Shown one piece after another: positions 8,643-17,045 of a DNA stretch of 64,000 bases. Location of the stretch: positions 62,001 through 126,000 of the forward strand of contig NZ_FNCS01000009.1 of the NCBI RefSeq assembly GCF_900100665.1. The letters run 5' to 3'. The first letter of the stretch is position 1. The number at the start of each line of letters is the position of its first letter. The translations under genes and the position numbers were made by a program. Source of the stretch: Pelagibacterium luteolum (lineage in GTDB: Bacteria > Pseudomonadota > Alphaproteobacteria > Rhizobiales > Devosiaceae). The notes under the pieces were generated by a model. It was not told the origin of the DNA and did not search any database. It saw only the letters and a program-made list of their open reading frames with translations.

Positions 8643-10673
8643 ATGTCTTCAACCGGATACCGCGTCTCGGCCGATATCGGCGGGACCTTTACCGATATCG
8701 TATTTCAAAACAGCCAAACCGGGGCTGTACGAGCGCTTAAGGTTCTCTCGACCCCCCAAAATCCGGCACTGGCGGTGCTTGATGGCGTTAAAAAGGGGTT
8801 GGGCGAGAGCGAGCATATCGATTTTTTCGTACACGGCACGACGGTGGGCCTCAATTCGGTCCTGACGCGCAAGGGCGCCAGAGTGGCGCTGGTTACGACC
8901 GAGAACTTTCGCGATGTTTACACCATCCAGGGCAATGACCGCGGAGAGATTTTTTCGATCCGATGGCGCAAGCCCGAGCCCTTGGTTTCGGTCGAGGACA
9001 CCTTCACCGTACGCGAGCGGATAGCGGCTGACGGAACGGTGGAAACGCCGATCGATCTGAGTCAGCTCGACGCTGTTGTGCGCGCGGTGAGCGAGAACGG
9101 CTATGATGCCATCGCGATCTGCTTTCTTTTTGGCTTCCGAAATCCCGAGCATGAGCTTGCTGCAGAAGCGTATCTGCGCGAGCGGTTGCCTGATGTCGAT
9201 ATTGCGCTCTCGCACCGGGTGTCACCGGAATGGCGGGAGTTCAACCGGATATCGACCACCGTGATGGATGCCTTCACTGCACCGGTAGTGCGCAGGTATC
9301 TTTCGACCTTGGTTGAGCAGATGGCCGATACGCTGCCTGAAGGTGGGCGGGTTCATGTCATGGAATCCAACGGCGGCGCGATGACCGCTAACGCTGCCGC
9401 CAGCAGTCCGCTTCAGACGCTGCTGTCGGGGCCAGTAGGGGGTACCATCGGGGGTAGATCCTTGGCCGAACAGACGGGGCGAAACAATTTGATTTGCGTT
9501 GATATGGGCGGCACCTCGTTTGATGCCAGCTTGATTGTCGATGGGCTGCCTTCGATCTCCAACGAGACCACTCTAGAAGGTTTGCCGGTCCAAATGTCGG
9601 TAGTGGACATCCATGTGATTGGTGCTGGTGGCGGCTCGATCGCTTGGGAAGAGGCAGATGCGCTGCGTGTGGGCCCACAATCGGCCGGGTCTGTCCCCGG
9701 TCCGGCGTGCTACGGCCGCGGAGGTGTCGAGCCGACGGTGTCGGATGCAAATTTGGTACTCAAACGCCTCGATAGCTCGAACTTTTCCGGCGGAGAGATG
9801 ACACTTGATTCTCAAGCGGCGGAAACAGCAGTCAGGTCTTTGGGTGACCGGTTTGGACTCGAACCTGCGGCATTTGCTCAGGGCATTATCGACATTATCA
9901 ACGCAAAGATGGCTGATGCCATCCGAACAATCACCGTCCAGCGCGGGATAGATCCACGAGACTTTGCTCTCCTGGCCTATGGTGGTGCTGGGCCGAGCCA
10001 AGCTGCTGCCTTGGCCGAACAGCTCGACATCGGTGAAGTGATCATTCCGGTTCATCCGGGTGCATTTTCCGCATTCGGGATGCTCCAGACCGATATGCGC
10101 CACGACTTTAAAATGACCTGGTATGGTGATTGGAGTGCAGCGTCGCCGCTGGAATTGACGCAGGCTTTCGAAGGGTTGGAGGAGCAGGGCCGCGAGCATC
10201 TCGAGCATGAGGGCATGGATGAGACCGATATCAGTTTCGAGCGGTCGGTGGATCTGCGCTACGAAGGTCAAGAATATGTGCTGACAATACCGGTCGGCAC
10301 GGGAACGGTGGACCTCAAAGCGGTGCGCGACCGGTTCGATGTCGCCTATCAGGCCCAGTACGGCCATTCGAGTGCGACTGCCGGTGTTGAAGTTGCCAAT
10401 TTGCGCGTCGCGGCACTTGGGCGTTTGCGGCGTCCGGGATTGCCCAGCCCCAAAGACCGCGAAAGCCACACCATTCGCACCCGCAAGGTCTATTTCGACG
10501 GCACCGAGCATGACACCACCATTGTGCGTCGCGAGGCTTACGCGCTTGGCGATACACTCGTCGGGCCGGCGATTATCGAAGAAGAAACGACAACCACTCT
10601 GGTGCCTCCTGGCTGGCGCGTCGAGGTGATCATCGGTGGCCACCTATCCATGACAAAGATCGACGGGGAGTGA
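8643..10673 (+). CDS. hyuA: HyuA-type hydantoinase/oxoprolinase subunit A
   Basis: 676 residues, full length for the family. ATPase-fold motifs are ADIGGTFTDIV (about residues 9-19), HGTTVGLNSV, and DMGGTSFDAS (about residues 287-296), followed by the glycine-rich GAGGGSIAW. Family members (N-methylhydantoinase A, 5-oxoprolinase A, acetone or acetophenone carboxylase subunit) use ATP to activate a carbonyl and act with HyuB. AAAGGAG precedes ATG 8643. The downstream hyuB overlaps or abuts, so an AB complex is expected in the cytoplasm. It is divergent from the GntR-M24 operon and a paralogue of the partial HyuA at 1-921. The substrate is not predictable. Confidence 0.93.
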   Translation: MSSTGYRVSADIGGTFTDIVFQNSQTGAVRALKVLSTPQNPALAVLDGVKKGLGESEHIDFFVHGTTVGLNSVLTRKGARVALVTTENFRDVYTIQGNDRGEIFSIRWRKPEPLVSVEDTFTVRERIAADGTVETPIDLSQLDAVVRAVSENGYDAIAICFLFGFRNPEHELAAEAYLRERLPDVDIALSHRVSPEWREFNRISTTVMDAFTAPVVRRYLSTLVEQMADTLPEGGRVHVMESNGGAMTANAAASSPLQTLLSGPVGGTIGGRSLAEQTGRNNLICVDMGGTSFDASLIVDGLPSISNETTLEGLPVQMSVVDIHVIGAGGGSIAWEEADALRVGPQSAGSVPGPACYGRGGVEPTVSDANLVLKRLDSSNFSGGEMTLDSQAAETAVRSLGDRFGLEPAAFAQGIIDIINAKMADAIRTITVQRGIDPRDFALLAYGGAGPSQAAALAEQLDIGEVIIPVHPGAFSAFGMLQTDMRHDFKMTWYGDWSAASPLELTQAFEGLEEQGREHLEHEGMDETDISFERSVDLRYEGQEYVLTIPVGTGTVDLKAVRDRFDVAYQAQYGHSSATAGVEVANLRVAALGRLRRPGLPSPKDRESHTIRTRKVYFDGTEHDTTIVRREAYALGDTLVGPAIIEEETTTTLVPPGWRVEVIIGGHLSMTKIDGE

Positions 10674-10678
10674 GTGCA

Positions 10679-12388
10679 ATGACAATGAAAAGCGATCCGA
10701 TTACGACCGAAGTCGTCCGCAACTTTGTTATCTCCTGTGCCCAGGACATGAATGCCGCACTTTGGCGTTCGGCCTATTCCCCGGTGATTTACGAGGGCCG
10801 GGACAGCGCTGTGGCCATCCTTGACGCAGAAGGCAACATGCTGGGCCAATCGACCGGTGTTCCGCTCTTTGTGGGGGCCATTGATGCGTGTGTGCATCTG
10901 GTGATCGACAAGTATGGCGATGACATTGGCCCCGGCGACATCTTTTTGATGAACGACAGCTACCTTCAGGGCACTCACCTCAATGACTTTACGGCTGTGG
11001 GGCCATTGTTTCATGAGGGTGTTCTGGTTGGGTTTGGCGCAGCCCGGGCGCATTGGTCCGACGTGGGTGCTATGGATCCCGGCATGCCCATGGGGTCGAA
11101 CTCGATTTTTCAGGAAGGCTGGCGTCTTGGACCCACTCGGGTCATCAAAGGCGGCGAGGAGCTTGAGGACTGGATCGATCTTATTCAGCGCAACACCCGA
11201 ATGCGGTCCGCAATCCTGGGCGATTTCCGCGCTCAGGTCAGCTCGATCCGAACCGGGGAGCGTCGGCTAGGCCAGTTACTGGACCGGATTGGCCGAGATA
11301 CCTACAGGGCGAGCTGTCTCAACATCTTTGAACAGTCGCGCGCCTTGGATCGAGCTGCAATAGCGGCTCTGGCCGACGGGACCTGGTCACGCGAGGGATA
11401 TCTCGACAATGACGGGCAGTCCGATGAGCCTGTGAAGGTTCGTCTGACGCTTACAATCGCGGGCGAGAACATGCTCATTGACCTGGAGGGGTCCTCTCCC
11501 CCGGTTGCGGGCTCCATCAATTGCGGGGCAGTGCAGACGCAATCGCTGTTGCGGCTTGCTTACAAGACGATGATTAGTCCTGATCGCGCGATCACTGGCG
11601 GGTCTTTCTCGACAATGAGCGTCAAAATTCCCGAAGACTGCATGTTCAACGCAAGAGAACCCTATGCGTGCACGTGGTACTTCACCGGGCTGGGGCTGCT
11701 GGCTGACCTTATGATCGCGTGCCTGTCTGAGGCTATGCCGGAACAAGCTACAGCCGCTCATTACGGAGACTCCATGGTAGCCTCCTTTTTTGGCGTTGAT
11801 CCGCGCAAGAAACAATGGCTTTCAGTAGAAGCAACCGCAGGCGGTTGGGGCGGCTCGAACGGATCGGACGGGGAAAGTGCGCTCATCAATCTGGTCAATG
11901 GTGGGTTCCGCAACCTCTCGGCCGAAGTCTATGAAACAAAATTCCCAGTCCGGATCGAAGAATTTTCCATCCGACCCGATACTGGTGGAGCCGGTCGTTG
12001 GCGGGGAGGCAATGGCGTCGTGCGAAGCTATCGCATGATGGAAGATGCTGGCGGGGCATTGTGGTTTGAGCGCAGCAAAACCCCCGCATGGGGTCTTAAG
12101 GGTGGCAAGGATGCTAAGGGGCCCGAAAATACCCTGATCTTACCTGATGGCACCCAAGAGACGCCGCTCAAGATGCGAGCGCGTGTACTACCCAAGGGCA
12201 CTCTCGTCATTACCCGCACTGGCGGCGGCGGTGGTTTTGGCAATCCGCTTGAGCGCCCATTCGCAGAAATTCAGCGCGATCTCGATCGAGGATACCTTTC
12301 GATTGGGGCAGCTGAAAGCGACTATGGAGTCGTCATAGTGTCCGGTCGGATAGATGAGGCGGCCAGCACGCCGCGTGCTACTCAGTAG
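10679..12388 (+). CDS. hyuB: HyuB-type hydantoinase/oxoprolinase subunit B
   Basis: 569 residues of the HyuB family (COG0146): DPITTEVVRNFVISCAQDM at the start, GDIFLMNDSYLQGTHLND with metal-type Asp/His residues near 85-105, and the hallmark glycine-rich tail TGGGGGFGNPLERP near the C-terminus. Two starts are possible. GTG 10670 overlaps the hyuA stop (GTGA), while ATG 10679 has GGGGAG eight bases upstream and is preferred. It partners HyuA in an ATP-dependent hydantoinase or oxoprolinase. The gene ends 55 bases before a GAF gene, with a strong hairpin between. Confidence 0.92.
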   Translation: MTMKSDPITTEVVRNFVISCAQDMNAALWRSAYSPVIYEGRDSAVAILDAEGNMLGQSTGVPLFVGAIDACVHLVIDKYGDDIGPGDIFLMNDSYLQGTHLNDFTAVGPLFHEGVLVGFGAARAHWSDVGAMDPGMPMGSNSIFQEGWRLGPTRVIKGGEELEDWIDLIQRNTRMRSAILGDFRAQVSSIRTGERRLGQLLDRIGRDTYRASCLNIFEQSRALDRAAIAALADGTWSREGYLDNDGQSDEPVKVRLTLTIAGENMLIDLEGSSPPVAGSINCGAVQTQSLLRLAYKTMISPDRAITGGSFSTMSVKIPEDCMFNAREPYACTWYFTGLGLLADLMIACLSEAMPEQATAAHYGDSMVASFFGVDPRKKQWLSVEATAGGWGGSNGSDGESALINLVNGGFRNLSAEVYETKFPVRIEEFSIRPDTGGAGRWRGGNGVVRSYRMMEDAGGALWFERSKTPAWGLKGGKDAKGPENTLILPDGTQETPLKMRARVLPKGTLVITRTGGGGGFGNPLERPFAEIQRDLDRGYLSIGAAESDYGVVIVSGRIDEAASTPRATQ

Positions 12389-12393
12389 AACTC

Positions 12394-12417
12394 GGCGGGG
12401 CAGGGACCTGCCCCGCC
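12394..12417 (+). promoter_or_regulatory. Perfect 11-bp-stem hairpin between hyuB and the GAF gene
   Basis: Two 11-base arms (GGCGGGGCAGG and its complement) surround a two-base centre, starting six bases after the hyuB stop and followed by TTGTT. The T tract is short, so this may be a partial terminator or an RNA-stability element that sets a lower level of the GAF protein relative to HyuAB. Confidence 0.6.
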
Positions 12418-12443
12418 TTGTTCAAGCATTAAGGAGAAGGGCC

Positions 12444-12953
12444 ATGCCCGAGACAGCCCAACATGGGCAGAATTTGAATGCCCGGGTTTCCGAGGTGCTT
12501 GCCAAAAAGGGCGTCACCCCTGCAGACATTTTGGGACTGGTTGCCGACCGGCTTCGTGAAAACGTGGGGGTCAAGCTGGTGACGGTGACCCAGCGCGACA
12601 TTACAGATGGCTCATTTCTGCGGCTCTATTCTTCGATGCCAGATGCCTACGCAGCGGCAGGGCGAAAGCCGCCGAACGATACGCCTTGGAGCGAGCACGT
12701 CATCGAGCAGCAGCAGACCTTCGTAGCCAATGACTATCAAGGGCTCGCGGCAGTGATGTTTGATCATGAGTTGATCCTGTCGCTCGGTTGTGAGTCGATC
12801 GTCAATGTTCCAATCGTAGTTAAGGGTGCAGTCATCGGCACCCTTAACTGCTTGTCGGGACCAGGGCATTTCGATGGACAGGCCGTGGAAGCCTGCGAGG
12901 GAATGCGCCACCTCGTCGCCTTGGCGCTTCTGCTCTATGAGGTCGCACGATAA
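12444..12953 (+). CDS. Small GAF-domain protein, second paralogue
   Basis: 169 residues. A short helical N-terminus is followed by a single GAF domain with GCESIVNVPIVVKGAVIGTL (about residues 115-135) as its core, closely comparable to the GAF protein at 4617-5201. No output domain is present. ATG 12444 has AGGAGAAGG seven to eight bases upstream, and an in-frame extension back into hyuB has no support. It is the last gene of the hyuAB unit. The pairing of GAF paralogues with each arm of the divergent locus suggests a shared role with the hydantoinase/amidohydrolase enzymes, for example sensing or processing a pathway intermediate. Function unknown. Confidence 0.78.
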   Translation: MPETAQHGQNLNARVSEVLAKKGVTPADILGLVADRLRENVGVKLVTVTQRDITDGSFLRLYSSMPDAYAAAGRKPPNDTPWSEHVIEQQQTFVANDYQGLAAVMFDHELILSLGCESIVNVPIVVKGAVIGTLNCLSGPGHFDGQAVEACEGMRHLVALALLLYEVAR

Positions 12954-13049
12954 ACATCGGCGGGCGGCCTTTGCGCGGGTGACCGGGATTGGTGGAACTC
13001 ACCTGGCGGCTTTAAGGCTGGCCATACCGCAAACCAGACTTTCAAGTCA

Positions 13050-13412
13050 TCAAGCAAACGCCGTAGAGTACAAAGTCAGGCTTCTAACACGCGTGGCCTT
13101 GGTAGACGTGAATTCCACAAATTCGGCGAACGGTCGTCTGATGCCAACTACAGTCATCGGCCCATTCGCAGCTCCGATCTTTCCGTGGCTAATGGCATTG
13201 AAGATCTCGACCGCGCTCACATCTTCAGGGACTTAAGGAAGTGACGCAACATCCTCCACTCTCCCCTCAAGGCTGATCCCCGCTATGAGGTCGATGACGA
13301 GATCTTCTACAAAAGCGTTCTTCGGCGAATTTTTGCATTTTCCGCTCCGCCTTGCTTTCACGGAGACCTTCCTGTCCGAATATGACGTACACTGCCATTG
13401 TTCGAAAATCAC
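13050..13412 (-). pseudogene. Broken leftward gene, possibly an NTF2/SnoaL-like small protein
   Basis: The minus strand has convincing coding-like segments: VEDLVIDLIAGISLEG, then an in-frame TAA at 13234-13236, then EDVSAVEIF. After one frame change near 13200 it continues with NAISHGKIGAANGPMTVVG and ends at TGA 13050-13052. The order VEDL...SAVEIF...HGKIG resembles the core of SnoaL/NTF2-fold proteins, but this is a weak resemblance. At least one stop and one frameshift rule out a working product unless the sequence is wrong. The upstream boundary is uncertain. Confidence 0.4.
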
Positions 13413-13959
13413 GCCTACTGATCAAGATAACGTTGTCGGTCCGCAGAGCCGGGTCAGGAATAAGACCGGCGACTTCCGAAATGGACCAAGGAGCTGATGA
13501 TCAAGGTTTCAAATTGCTCTTCAGCCGCTACGCGCGTTGCTGAAAGGAGCCAGACCTGCTCGAGCCGACGCCATGTTCAGAGTGCGAAAGCTGAAGCCTT
13601 GCGGCCCGTAAGCCTCTCAGAATCCTTCAACGCTGGCTCTCCGGCACCCTTTGCAATGTCGTTGTTTATCAAAACAAACATTGTGGCACTCCAGGTTTCA
13701 AAGGAAGACTTGGTGGACCACATAGTGCTGCGTGTGGATGTCGAGGACGCGTTTGCTTTTGGCTGAACGGACTGAAATTTGATCTCGGAGTACAGCCACT
13801 GACCAGTTCGTGCCGCTGACTCTTGGCCCACAAAAGCCGACTCGGGGGGGTATGCAGGCCGACCATTGGGTAGGCTGGGGAGATCAGATTGGTTGGGCGC
13901 GAGGTCAACGGTTTTTGGCGGAGGCTTTTCATTTTTGAGCTTGGTGCATATTGCCGCGT

Positions 13960-13994
13960 GTTTGTGGACACCGGCGCCGATGTTGTCCACAAAC
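13960..13994. promoter_or_regulatory. Perfect 11-bp inverted repeat upstream of the nucleoside operon
   Basis: GTTTGTGGACA (13960-13970) and its exact complement TGTCCACAAAC (13984-13994) flank a 13-base centre, 92 bases before the nucleoside hydrolase start. There is no T run after it, so a terminator is unlikely. A further TGTGGAC lies at about 14015. The position suits an operator for the downstream operon, whose regulator is not seen in the window. Confidence 0.5.
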
Positions 13995-14085
13995 CTGTAT
14001 TTCGAAACCAAAAGGTGTGGACTTGTAGCGCATTAATCGTTCTGTTGGCGAAACCTTTTGGGGACCACGAACGCGCGCTTGATCG

Positions 14086-15042
14086 ATGAATAGAAGACTG
14101 ATTCTTGACACCGACGGCGGCGTCGATGACGCACAAGCCTTGCTGATGCTTATAGCGGCCGACAAAATACCCGATGCGATCACGACGGTTTTCGGCAACG
14201 TCGGTCTCGACGCGGCAACGCGCAATATCCTTTCGGTCCTGGCTGTTGCCGGAAAAGAGAACTTGCCCGTGCACAAGGGAGCGGACCGGCCGCTCACCCA
14301 GCCCGTGATCGATGCAATCGGTATTCATGGAGACGATGGCTTGGGGGGCGCTCCGCGTCCCGAATCCGTTCCTGCGGCGGCCGGGAGTGACGGCGTGGGT
14401 TTCCTTATCGCAAGCTTGAAAGAGGCGGCGCGCAGCGGAGCCAAGATCGACCTGCTGATGATCGGACCTCTGACCAATTTGGCTCTGGCGCTGCGGGTTG
14501 CCCCCGACTGCATTGAAGGCATTGGGCAGCTCACGATCATGGGTGGTTCGGTCTATGGACGTGGCAATGTCACCCCGGCTGCCGAATTCAACATCTTTGC
14601 CGATCCTGAAGCGGCAGGCATAGTCTTCGGCGCGGAGATCGACACGGTCGTTTTGCCATGGGAAACATGCGCAGGTCATACCATGACCGGCGCGGCGGTG
14701 GATGCCCTTTTTGCTCAACTGCCCGATGGGCGCGAGAAAGAATTTTCCCTGCAATTGGCCCGTCACGCGCGGCAGGTTATCGCCGCGTTTGGCGGAGGCG
14801 ATCATTTCCGCTTTGTGGACCCGCTTGCCGCTGCGGTGGTGATCGAACCGGCAATCGTTAAAAAGTCGTTGCGCGCTTCAGTCGATGTTGCCTTGGCGCC
14901 GGGATTGACGCGGGGGATGACAGTGGTCGATCCCACCGGGCGGTTGGCCACCCCAATGGTTACGCTCGTTGAAGAGGTTGAGATGGAGCCGCTGATTGCA
15001 TTCTATCAAGCCTCGATCGCGTATCGCTCGCAAGGAGACTGA
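14086..15042 (+). CDS. Nucleoside hydrolase, IunH/RihA-like (first copy)
   Basis: 318 residues. The N-terminal calcium-binding signature reads LDTDGGVDDAQALL (residues 7-20), the family motif DTDxGxDDA. Further hallmarks are TTVFGNVG, IGPLTNLALAL and AAEFNIFADPEAA. A late His/Asp region is at DHFRFVDPLAAAV. Nucleoside hydrolases split the N-glycosidic bond of ribonucleosides to base and ribose. Ribosome-site evidence is weak, but the start begins the beta-strand leading into the signature. The stop TGA shares its last base with the ATG of the next gene. It is only distantly similar to the second copy at 25405, so their substrates probably differ. Confidence 0.92.
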   Translation: MNRRLILDTDGGVDDAQALLMLIAADKIPDAITTVFGNVGLDAATRNILSVLAVAGKENLPVHKGADRPLTQPVIDAIGIHGDDGLGGAPRPESVPAAAGSDGVGFLIASLKEAARSGAKIDLLMIGPLTNLALALRVAPDCIEGIGQLTIMGGSVYGRGNVTPAAEFNIFADPEAAGIVFGAEIDTVVLPWETCAGHTMTGAAVDALFAQLPDGREKEFSLQLARHARQVIAAFGGGDHFRFVDPLAAAVVIEPAIVKKSLRASVDVALAPGLTRGMTVVDPTGRLATPMVTLVEEVEMEPLIAFYQASIAYRSQGD

Positions 15043-16919
15043 TGGAAATGTCCGGTGATACAAAGCCCAATGACCTGCTGATATCGTCGGCCGACGAAGT
15101 CAAAATTCGTCAATATCTGGCTCGTGTAGCGCTGGGCCACGCGCCTGCCGATACGCGTTTACGGGTGGGCAGGTTACTCGACGTCAATTCTCGAATGTGG
15201 CTTTCCGATCAGGAGATCATCATTGCCGGGCGCCGCATCGCCTATGTGGGACCGGCCGGCTCATATCCCGGCACCGTCACCCATGAGGTTCATGAACCCG
15301 ATCTTATTGCTGTGCCCGGGTTTGGCGAGGTACACAAGCACATCGAAAGTTCGCACGTTACCCCTGAATGGGAGGCGGCAATGGTGCTGCCGCACGGCAA
15401 TACCTGGACGTGCGAAGCAAGCCATGAGTTTTCCAACGTCAATGGCGCCAACAATCTTGCCTTCTGGTTCGCGGCAAGGCTGGCTGGAAGCCCGCAGAAA
15501 ATCTTTCCCCTGCCGGGCTCGGCGGTTCCTCCTACCGCCTATGAATGGGGCGGGGGCTACTTCGGCTATGATGAGCAATTGGGTTTTCTCTCAGAAAGCC
15601 TGATGGTGGCGGGACTGGACGAGGTCATGGACTGGCCGGCCGTGTGGAACCCCAACAATCCCTCCTATGACCGGCTGTGGGGGATGATCGAAGCGACCTT
15701 TGAAAAGCGTGGTGTTATCGAAGGCCATGCGGCTGGCATTAAGGATTTGCCTACGATCAATGCCTTTGCCGCCGCCGGTTTGGCCTCGGACCATGAAGCC
15801 TGGACGGCCCAGGAAGTGATCGACAAGCTTCGGCGCGGCCTGTTCATGGAACTGCGTCCCCATTCGCTTCATGACATGGTCACGGGCTTGTTGGCCGCTG
15901 GTCTGGGCGACTGGAGCCAGCTTGCCATTACCACCGACGACCGATCCTGCTCCGACACGCTCAGGCTGGGGGCCACCGATCACAACGTGCGAATTGCCAT
16001 AGGGGCAGGGCTTGCTCCCGAAATTGCGATCCAAATGGTAACCATCAACCCAGCACGCCATATGCGTTTGACCCCTTGGGTCGGGTCGATTGCTCCCGGC
16101 CGATTCGCTGATGTGGTCTTGCTCGACGACCTCGATTCGCTTTCGATCAGGGATGTATGGGCAGATGGTGAAAAGGTCGCAGAGAACGGCAAGTATCTCA
16201 GACCTGTCCCCCGTATCGATTGGCCAGACTGGGCGACGCGCACCATAAAAATAGACCACGAACTAACGGGGCCGGATTTTGCCATTCCAGCCGAACCTGA
16301 ACGCGAGACGATGACCGCTGCGTTGTTGCGGCCGTTCCACTGGCACGATGAGTTCATCGAAATGGACCTGCCGGTTGAGGACGGACATGTGCAGCGCGAT
16401 TCAAATCGCAATGTCACAAAGTTCGCCATTGTCGACAGGTTCTCGGGCGAGGGGAAAACCTCGGCCATGTTCTGGCTCGGTACGGGCCCGAGAACGCCCG
16501 ATACCGCGTTGGCCTGCTCGATGGGGCATGACAAACACAACATCTGGGTTGTCGGTTCATCAGATTCTGCCATGGCGAGAGCCGTAAATGGTTTGCGTGA
16601 AACACAAGGTGGCTGGGCGCTCGTGCGGGAAGGGGAACTGGTCGCGACGGTCCGTTATGAAGTCGGTGGATTGATGACCTGCCGGCCACCTGAGGCGTTA
16701 GACGCGGAAATGCAAACACTCTACGCCGAGGGCGAAAAGGTTGACTGGATGTTTGAGCCCACGTTCAGTCCGCGATGGTTCCCCGGATTTCCCGAGCGCC
16801 TGGCCTTTGCCACATTGACGTGTGCGCCCTGGCGATGGGTACTGGTGGCGCCGTCCGAGCGGGTGCCGAACGGCTTTGTCAACGTCGAGACCGGGCAAAC
16901 CCATCCAATCGTCTGGTAG
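15042..16919 (+). CDS. Adenine deaminase-family amidohydrolase, divergent copy
   Basis: 625 residues, the length of adenine deaminase (Ade). The metal HxH region reads VHKHIESSHVTPEW where Ade proteins have [18 protein letters not shown] replaces the usual DPHEIANV, GHAAG and LASDHEAWT are kept, TTDDRS holds the catalytic Asp region, and SMGHDKHNIWVVG near residue 500 stands for the usual HDSHN. The fold and metal site therefore look intact but the pocket differs from the canonical copy at 23610-25418. A 6-substituted purine or related amide is a reasonable guess. AAGGAG sits just before ATG 15042, which overlaps the preceding stop (TGATG). Confidence 0.83.
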   Translation: MEMSGDTKPNDLLISSADEVKIRQYLARVALGHAPADTRLRVGRLLDVNSRMWLSDQEIIIAGRRIAYVGPAGSYPGTVTHEVHEPDLIAVPGFGEVHKHIESSHVTPEWEAAMVLPHGNTWTCEASHEFSNVNGANNLAFWFAARLAGSPQKIFPLPGSAVPPTAYEWGGGYFGYDEQLGFLSESLMVAGLDEVMDWPAVWNPNNPSYDRLWGMIEATFEKRGVIEGHAAGIKDLPTINAFAAAGLASDHEAWTAQEVIDKLRRGLFMELRPHSLHDMVTGLLAAGLGDWSQLAITTDDRSCSDTLRLGATDHNVRIAIGAGLAPEIAIQMVTINPARHMRLTPWVGSIAPGRFADVVLLDDLDSLSIRDVWADGEKVAENGKYLRPVPRIDWPDWATRTIKIDHELTGPDFAIPAEPERETMTAALLRPFHWHDEFIEMDLPVEDGHVQRDSNRNVTKFAIVDRFSGEGKTSAMFWLGTGPRTPDTALACSMGHDKHNIWVVGSSDSAMARAVNGLRETQGGWALVREGELVATVRYEVGGLMTCRPPEALDAEMQTLYAEGEKVDWMFEPTFSPRWFPGFPERLAFATLTCAPWRWVLVAPSERVPNGFVNVETGQTHPIVW

Positions 16920-17045
16920 CGACAATTTGCCCCTCGATGCTCATATGTTAGTCTTGCTTCGAGCGTGGGCAAAAATAGGCTGCGCCACGTTAATTTAGCG
17001 GACGCCCTTGTGTCTTTCAGGGCGAACGCGCAACAGGGGAACATC

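Larger units (their letters stand above)
12954..14085. other. 1.1-kb gene-poor spacer with decayed coding sequence
   Basis: No intact gene can be supported here. Reading frames present on both strands have unlikely composition (runs of Ser, Arg and Pro) and no family motifs. Contents: a broken leftward gene at 13050-13412 and a perfect inverted repeat at 13960-13994. The stretch separates the hydantoinase locus from the nucleoside operon and looks like a recombination or deletion scar. Confidence 0.6.

Noticed and set aside
13669-14805. Long open frame on the minus strand (about 378 codons)
   Set aside because: It runs antisense across the nucleoside hydrolase gene, has no family motif and an Arg/Ser/Pro-biased composition; it is a shadow of the real gene plus spacer.
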